Assembly: GCF_040448305.1 (NCBI RefSeq)
Contig: NZ_CP148752.1
Coordinates: 4,278,001 to 4,342,000, forward strand
Direction: 5' to 3'
DNA: 64,000 nucleotides
Source of the DNA: Pseudomonas fluorescens
Lineage (GTDB): Bacteria; Pseudomonadota; Gammaproteobacteria; Pseudomonadales; Pseudomonadaceae
Shown: in pieces, positions 58,983-64,000 of the stretch
Layout of the letters: every line of letters begins with the position of its first letter
Numbering within the stretch: position 1 is the stretch's first letter
Notes under the pieces: generated by a model
Told to the model about the DNA's origin: nothing
Databases searched by the model: none
Seen by the model: the letters and a program-made list of their open reading frames with translations, nothing else
Translations under genes and position numbers: made by a program

Positions 58983-59513
58983 CTACGGGGCCGCGCCCAG
59001 CAACTGCTGGCGCAACTCGGGGTTGTTGGTACGCGGATCGAGCCAGATGGCAAAAAACGCCTTGGCGAATTGCAGGTCCGTCACATCACGCAGTAACTGC
59101 TGACCGAGAAAAAAACGCACGCCCTGCCCCGGCAGATAGACCCCGGTCAGCCGCGTGCCGGTCTACACGTCGACGAACGACTGGTGCATCTGCGCCTGCC
59201 AGGACGCCAGCTGCTCGGCACTGACCGAAGTGCCGGCGAGTCGCTTGATTTCCCTGACGCTGGCGTTCACCAGGTCATCACGGGAAATGCTGCGCTGGTA
59301 GATCAGTTCCAGGGCAAACGGCTGATCGCCCGCCAGGGGCCGCGAGGTACTCCAGAGCCGTGCGCTGTAGACATCGAAGCCGTACTTGCGAAACTCGCCG
59401 CTGCCGAGGATTTGCGCACCGGGCAGCGAATCCTGCCAATTGGCCAGGGCCTGGCAGCTCAGCAAGACAAGCAGCCACAGACCATGGCGCAGCGGTGTTC
59501 GTTGGCGGTTCAT
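58983..59513 (-). pseudogene. Chalcone-isomerase-like exported protein interrupted by an in-frame TAG
   Basis: The frame runs 176 codons from the ATG at 59513 to TAG 58983-58985, broken only by TAG at codon 117 (59163-59165). Before it: signal peptide (HGLWLLVLLSCQALA), then RKYGFDVYSARLWS and FALELIYQRSISRDDL. After it, same frame: GTRLTGVYLPGQGVRFFLGQ and QFAKAFFAIWLDPRTNNP, both matching the chalcone_isomerase-like family (PF16036 as I recall). One base change would restore the gene. Could also be a sequencing error. Confidence 0.82.
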
Positions 59514-59595
59514 GGCAGATTGGCCTCATCGCGGGATGCCCAAAAAAACGTATACGCAATAGACCCTTTCGTACAATTTCCAATAATGGCTCTAT

Positions 59596-59609
59596 TTTTG
59601 TATACAAAA
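59596..59609. promoter_or_regulatory. 14-bp perfect palindrome TTTTGTATACAAAA
   Basis: A symmetric AT-rich site 74 bp upstream of the membrane-protein start and 82 bp upstream of the interrupted gene on the other strand. The form resembles operators of GntR-type repressors. No regulator gene is adjacent. Confidence 0.4.
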
Positions 59610-59682
59610 TGCACATACACATAAAGCAATCTATCCGATGCAATGTTACCGTTGCCACCTCACACAGGTCGGAGACGTGCGC

Positions 59683-60477
59683 GTGTTGATCCTCAAGTTG
59701 CTGGTGATCCCAGGCTTCCTGCTACTGATTTCCCTGGCTGGCAAACGCTGGGGGCCGAGCGTGGCCGGTTGGTTATCGGGGTTGCCGGTAGTGGTCGGGC
59801 CGATCCTGTTGTTCCTCGCCCTCGAACAAGGCCAGGCGTTCGCCGCGCAATCGGCCACCGCCGCCCTGTCGGCCATGTTCGCGATGATTGCGTTCTGCGT
59901 GACTTACGCCCAGGTCGCACAACGGGCCGGATGGCCGCTGGCGTTGATGATCTCGCTGTCGGTCTGGGCACTGGTGGCGGTTGTCCTGTCGCTGATCCCG
60001 GCCTCCCTGGTGTTTTCGGTGTGCGCCGCCGCCACCGCGCTGCTCGCCGCGCCGTACCTGTTCCCCACTGTGCAACCGGTGCTCAGTGGCCCGGCACCGA
60101 AATCCGACAAGCTCCTGTTGCGCATGGTGGCCGGTGCATTGCTCACCCTGGTCGTCACGCTGCTGGCCAGCACCGTCGGCGACCGCTGGAGCGGCCTGCT
60201 GGCGGTGTTCCCGGTATTGGGCAGCGTGATGGCGGTGTTCTCTCAGCAAACCCGTGGCCCGGCCTTCACCGCCGCGCTGCTGCGCGCTACCGCCACCGGC
60301 ATGTACTCGTTCGCGGCCTTCTGCCTGGTGTTGGCCCTGGCCCTGCCGACGATGGGGATGAACGCTTTTGTGCTGGGCGTCGCGGTGTCGGTGGCCATGC
60401 TGGGCGTGACCAAACGCCTGCTGGCGCGGCCGGCGAGCCCGGCGACTGACACTGAAGGAGCAGCCATCAAACGCTAA
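59683..60477 (+). CDS. Integral membrane protein of unknown function
   Basis: 264 residues if read from GTG 59683 (ggag eight bases upstream); GTG 59677 is an alternative. About seven to eight hydrophobic helices in two similar halves (VIPGFLLLISLAGKRWGPSV with GWLSGLPVVVGPILLFLAL; later GDRWSGLLAVFPVLGSVMAV). The repeated W-SGL-V-P-----G motif suggests an internal duplication, as in transporter-like families. I cannot name the substrate. Confidence 0.8.
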   Translation: MLILKLLVIPGFLLLISLAGKRWGPSVAGWLSGLPVVVGPILLFLALEQGQAFAAQSATAALSAMFAMIAFCVTYAQVAQRAGWPLALMISLSVWALVAVVLSLIPASLVFSVCAAATALLAAPYLFPTVQPVLSGPAPKSDKLLLRMVAGALLTLVVTLLASTVGDRWSGLLAVFPVLGSVMAVFSQQTRGPAFTAALLRATATGMYSFAAFCLVLALALPTMGMNAFVLGVAVSVAMLGVTKRLLARPASPATDTEGAAIKR

Positions 60478-60605
60478 GCTGCATCAGCTCATCAGGCTGT
60501 CCTCAGCACAGGTGCAGGGTGACCGCTGGGTAGAGCACACTGGAACGCATCACAAGCTCCATGGGATGATCGCTCCCCACTGCGCGCCCATCCCTGGAGA
60601 TCCCG

Positions 60606-61172
60606 ATGTCATTGTTGAGTAAAAAAGCCCTTGTCCTTCTGTTGGCCGCCGCTACCGGCTTTGGGGCTTTGAATGCGCAGGCCGCCAAGTCTGCGTCCAG
60701 CGATGCGTCCGCCCACAAAGTCTCGATGCTCGGCAGCAAGTTCACCTTCAACCTGCCCAAGGGTTTCATCGCCAATCCGCTGCCGGCCAGCCCGGACGGC
60801 GCCAGCGGCACCCTGTACAGCAACGAGACCACCAAGACCGTGGTGATCGCCGCTGAAAACACCCTGCCCAACGGTATCAGCGTCAAGGACAACGACGGCG
60901 GGTTCCTCGACGGCACCGTGGCCGACTTCGATGCGGCGCAACACACATCCCTGCCCGACTACAACAAGCTCAGCGAGAAAGCCCTGACCCGGAAAACCGG
61001 GCTGGGCCTGCGCCAGATCGACGGCACTGCCACGCAGGGCGGTGGCATGACCCTCACCACCACGCTGATGGCGGCATCCGGCACTCGCATGGCGGTGATC
61101 CAGGTGATTTCCCGCCCAGGCGACATGGCGGCCCACGAAACCCTGGTCAAACAGATCGTCAGCGGGAAGTAA
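60606..61172 (+). CDS. Exported protein of unknown function (DcrB-like fold possible)
   Basis: 188 residues with a signal peptide (KKALVLLLAAATGFGALNAQA). Mature part: MLGSKFTFNLPKGFIANPLP, TTKTVVIAAENTLPNGISVK and MAVIQVISRPGDMAAHETLV. The alternating strand pattern resembles DcrB/PsbP-like stress proteins, but this is only a similarity of style. Convergent with the esterase gene, 3 bp apart. Confidence 0.75.
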   Translation: MSLLSKKALVLLLAAATGFGALNAQAAKSASSDASAHKVSMLGSKFTFNLPKGFIANPLPASPDGASGTLYSNETTKTVVIAAENTLPNGISVKDNDGGFLDGTVADFDAAQHTSLPDYNKLSEKALTRKTGLGLRQIDGTATQGGGMTLTTTLMAASGTRMAVIQVISRPGDMAAHETLVKQIVSGK

Positions 61173-61175
61173 GGC

Positions 61176-61892
61176 TCAGGGGTTGAGACGCTGCAACCAG
61201 GCGCTCAAATCCTGTATCTCGTCGGCGCTGATGCTGTGACCGACACCGGGGTAGGCGTGAAACTCAGGTTCGAGTGACACGCTCTGCAACAGGCTGTTGG
61301 CTTCGGTGCCGTCGCTGTAGGGAAGGCGTTTGTCCTGCTCGCCATGACCGATGAAAATCGCCAGCGACTGGCGTTTTTCATCCGGTTGAAGCTCGGACTT
61401 GAGCACTAGCAGAATCCGCCCGCTCAACGCAGCGATCCCACCGAGCGCCTCGGGATGTCGCAGGCCTGTTTCGTAGGACATGATCGCGCCTTGGCTGAAG
61501 CCGACCAGGAACACCTTCTCGGGTTCGGTGTGATATTTCTTCGTGGCCTGTGCGACGAAATCCAGCAGCAACTGGCCGCTGGACTTCAGATCATCGGTCT
61601 CGCCGTTGTAGGCCCCTTCGCCCTTCTTGCGGAACCACTGATAGCTGCCCGGCTCCATCACCATCGGTGCCCGCACCGACAGGTAGGTGTAGGACGCGGG
61701 CAAGTCATCCTTGATGCCGAACAGGTCCTGCTCGTTACTGCCGTAACCGTGGAGGAAAATCACCAGGGGTTGATGGTTCGAATCGGAGCTGGCCTGCTCC
61801 AGGTACTTGAGCGGCAAGTCGGTTTGCAGCGGGGTTTGGGCGTGGACGGCAGTGGATACCAGGAGCGTGAGCAGCGCGAGCATCTTCAACAT
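61176..61892 (-). CDS. Exported alpha/beta hydrolase, carboxylesterase/phospholipase type
   Basis: 238 residues from the ATG at 61892 (gaaggaagaccc upstream). Signal peptide (LKMLALLTLLVSTAVHAQ). Oxyanion segment VIFLHGYGSNEQDLF, nucleophile Ser in VFLVGFSQGAIMSYE (GFSQG), acid Asp in HGEQDKRLPY and His in YPGVGHSISADE. Belongs with the acyl-protein-thioesterase/phospholipase-like esterases. It lies between the exported protein and the toxin gene. Confidence 0.9.
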   Translation of the reverse strand: MLKMLALLTLLVSTAVHAQTPLQTDLPLKYLEQASSDSNHQPLVIFLHGYGSNEQDLFGIKDDLPASYTYLSVRAPMVMEPGSYQWFRKKGEGAYNGETDDLKSSGQLLLDFVAQATKKYHTEPEKVFLVGFSQGAIMSYETGLRHPEALGGIAALSGRILLVLKSELQPDEKRQSLAIFIGHGEQDKRLPYSDGTEANSLLQSVSLEPEFHAYPGVGHSISADEIQDLSAWLQRLNP

Positions 61893-62047
61893 GGGTCTTC
61901 CTTCACTGAATGCAGGATTCGGGGAAGAGCCTAACACTGTGAAGCGGCGCAAGGTATCGCACTTGTGGCTAATAACAAAAACGCGAGCGCTCTCAAACAT
62001 ACTTCGGGCGTACTTCGGCACATTGAATCCTTTGTGAAGCTTTGCGT

Positions 62048-64000
62048 TTAAATTTGGCTAATACCCGTGTGTATATTCTTAACTAAACCGGCATAACCCG
62101 TTCTCTCCCTCAGCACAACACCAACTCTCCCCATATATTGAGGATCAACATTCCAGTTAGCGTCAAGCTTTGATGCAAAAGCAATATCCTCTACATCGAA
62201 AAGTCTATGAGGTGAAAACAGTCGCTCGTATTCAGCATGCGCAGGTGAGGCTATGCCGTAGACCAAAGGAGTCGCCGTCGCCTCTTTGATCAGAAAATGC
62301 ACAAGCGTAGTGGTTGATTTCCGCTCTGGGTGATACGTGAGCTTTTTAGCATATTCGTTTTTTTCCGAAACTGACATAAAAAAAGCCCCGTTCGTGACGA
62401 CATCACCTTGATGGACTGTCCTTCCCCATGGCAGGTGTTCCTTACTAGAGTATTCAGAGGTACGTATTAATGATGCTTTATCACTTGGAATTTTCGAAAG
62501 TGCACTTTTTAAATTCTCATATGCCGTCATTTGCTTTTTTGAAAAAGGCGTCAACACTGAAAGCTGTTCATGAAGCTCATAGTTAATTGACTGGGGCAAG
62601 TCATCATCATTGACTCTATCATGATACTCAAAAGCGTCATCAATACTTGTCCAACCACGAACTGCTACTTTCTCAACGTTGCTCAAACCGTCAAACTTCT
62701 TCACATACTCCGTCATATCCATTGGATACACCACACTAAGGTCCAACTCATCGGAAAAAGCGACTTTAGCTGCGAGCGATAATTGATGCGAGCCTAATGT
62801 GTCAAATACAAATTTTCCGCGAGACTGTTGATTATTAAATCCAAAATCTGCGACTACCCGCTCAAACATTCGCCCATCACCATCGACAAGGCTTATCGGA
62901 GAGTTAGCTACAAACCGGTAAAGATTCAATCCATCTATATCTCCTGCAGGATCTGGATTAATCCACCGGTTGAGCCATGGAGCGTAGTAACGAAATCCGT
63001 AGTAATACAATCCACTCGCATCAAGCTCCTTACCGGAGTAACGGATCACTTTGTACTTCGCTTCGGTCACATTATGCCCAGCCCACCAAGCGGTACCACC
63101 GTACGGATAATAGCCCTCCTGACTGATTAATCGAGCTTGCTGATCTAACTCCAGATTACTACTACCCAGATGATCGCTCAGGTTATAGCGCACTTGATCA
63201 TTCGGCACCTCCTCCGGTCGACCGGACTCCCAGTGTAATACCCGAACCCTGCTGCGGCCTGCTGAAATATCGATTACCTGCAGAGACTCTCCTGTAACGC
63301 TATTGGTGCGTAACTCCAGGCCGGACAGATATCGAACCTCAGTCCGATGCGCCACTTTTCGAGCTTGGACTGTGTGAATTTTTCGCACTCTCCGGCCTTC
63401 GCTATTGTAGACATAGAGTTCGAAATCGTTAACGGCATTGATCCGCCTTACTTGAATAAGTTGATTGAGTTGATTCCTCAAATCCCAAGTCAGCTCGCAT
63501 CCCGATTGTAACTGCTGTTGGTTTCCATTTGTATCGAAGGCAGTGGCAGGGTCGCCCCCATCCTTCTCCACACTACGATTACTGTTGGCATCCACCTGCA
63601 TTTCACGCGTAAAGGACTGTGCGCCAACGTGACGGAGGGTGGTCAGATTGCCACCAGCGTCATAACTATAGACTTGAGTGTAATTGGCTAGTTGATCAGG
63701 ATCGGTCAGTATTGGCTTTAATACCGGCAATCCACGCTTCTGCCCCCCCGCACGCGACTCTCGACCTGTGGCTTCGACTAGCTGATACAGGGTGTCGTAT
63801 CGGTAGGTACTGAGCGGTTCAATGCTCTGATTCTTAAAATAACGAACCGGTTTAGAGCTATCCCTAATACTTATGATGTTGCCTACCGGATCGAAACTGT
63901 ACGTCAGATGCTGTAACAGCGTGCCGTCCGCCTTTCGGGCAATCAATTGCTCCAGCCGACCATTGATGGGCGAATAGCAGCTATGACTGGACACTCCATT
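62048..64000 (-). CDS. RHS/TcC-like toxin protein with ADP-ribosyltransferase-like C-terminus, 5' part outside window
   Basis: The frame is open to the window end, so only the last 650 residues are seen. Residues are numbered from GTG 63994. RHS/YD repeats run to about 330, then the core end GLYYYGFRYYAPWLNRWINP, DPAGDIDGLNLYRFVANSP and DGDG (348-374), the signature of TcC proteins of insecticidal Tc toxins, where it cuts itself. The variable tail (375-648) has ADP-ribosyltransferase marks: Arg511 in LIRTSEYSS, Ser541/543 in FFMSVSE and Glu588-x-Glu590 in AEYERLFSP. The tail is AT-richer than its surroundings. No immunity gene follows: 155 bp downstream lies the esterase. Confidence 0.85.
   Translation of the reverse strand, partial: NGVSSHSCYSPINGRLEQLIARKADGTLLQHLTYSFDPVGNIISIRDSSKPVRYFKNQSIEPLSTYRYDTLYQLVEATGRESRAGGQKRGLPVLKPILTDPDQLANYTQVYSYDAGGNLTTLRHVGAQSFTREMQVDANSNRSVEKDGGDPATAFDTNGNQQQLQSGCELTWDLRNQLNQLIQVRRINAVNDFELYVYNSEGRRVRKIHTVQARKVAHRTEVRYLSGLELRTNSVTGESLQVIDISAGRSRVRVLHWESGRPEEVPNDQVRYNLSDHLGSSNLELDQQARLISQEGYYPYGGTAWWAGHNVTEAKYKVIRYSGKELDASGLYYYGFRYYAPWLNRWINPDPAGDIDGLNLYRFVANSPISLVDGDGRMFERVVADFGFNNQQSRGKFVFDTLGSHQLSLAAKVAFSDELDLSVVYPMDMTEYVKKFDGLSNVEKVAVRGWTSIDDAFEYHDRVNDDDLPQSINYELHEQLSVLTPFSKKQMTAYENLKSALSKIPSDKASLIRTSEYSSKEHLPWGRTVHQGDVVTNGAFFMSVSEKNEYAKKLTYHPERKSTTTLVHFLIKEATATPLVYGIASPAHAEYERLFSPHRLFDVEDIAFASKLDANWNVDPQYMGRVGVVLRERTGYAGLVKNIHTGISQI

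Noticed and set aside
61893..62047. Immunity gene behind the RHS toxin
   Set aside because: 155 bp with no plausible start and ribosome site in the right direction.

Overview
The window is a high-GC chromosomal segment of a fluorescent-group Pseudomonas. I infer this from the gene content, the many short extragenic palindromes around a gcgagcaggctcgctcc core paired into REPINs, Pseudomonas-typical families (DUF2790, DUF6124, phosphatidylcholine synthase, the dhc/atoB block) and codon use. I saw no rRNA, tRNA, CRISPR array, prophage or insertion sequence. Both ends cut genes: a LysR regulator on the left and an RHS/TcC-like toxin gene on the right.

1-4.5 kb: end of a LysR gene, fdhD, moaC-moaD-moaE (molybdenum cofactor) and a chrA-type transporter. 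5-6.3 kb: a DadA/PuuB-like FAD oxidoreductase. 7-16.5 kb: a complete indole-3-acetic acid (auxin) degradation locus, iacA-B-I-H-C-D-E-F on the minus strand plus a detached iacG. It is flanked by a FixJ-type response regulator, a soluble PAS histidine kinase and an AraC-type regulator. 18.5-22.2 kb: genes for a tryptophan-tryptophylquinone aromatic amine dehydrogenase (large subunit, MauE, MauD, small subunit) and a mono-haem cytochrome c. Read together, 7-22 kb could be a tryptamine -> indole-3-acetaldehyde -> indole-3-acetate -> catechol route, with the aldehyde dehydrogenase and catechol genes elsewhere.

22-31 kb: small genes, a six-unit tandem REPIN array, metE, a haem-type ABC permease/ATPase pair with a ChaN-like lipoprotein but no binding-protein gene, a SCO/PCuAC copper pair and ohr. 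32-36 kb: potE plus an Orn/Lys/Arg decarboxylase. 37.5-41.2 kb: a sulfatase, a FadL-type porin and a DUF3313 lipoprotein. 41-47 kb: a TerB-like protein, phosphatidylcholine synthase, DUF488, a methyltransferase, an AraC regulator and a CcdA-thioredoxin fusion. 47-50 kb: two small exported proteins and an OmpR/EnvZ-type two-component pair. 50.7-52.4 kb: a DUF692 (MNIO) enzyme with its DUF2063 partner and no visible precursor peptide. 54-58.7 kb: a class II sirtuin and the LysR/CoA-transferase/thiolase block matching dhcR-dhcAB-atoB. 59-62 kb: an amber-interrupted chalcone-isomerase-like gene, a membrane protein, an exported protein and an esterase.

The right edge (62,048-64,000) carries the C-terminal part of an RHS protein of the insecticidal TcC type. 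Its variable tail looks like an ADP-ribosyltransferase and no immunity gene follows. This and the iac/amine dehydrogenase locus are the most interesting parts. All functional calls come from reading motifs and remembered family sequences; no search was run.
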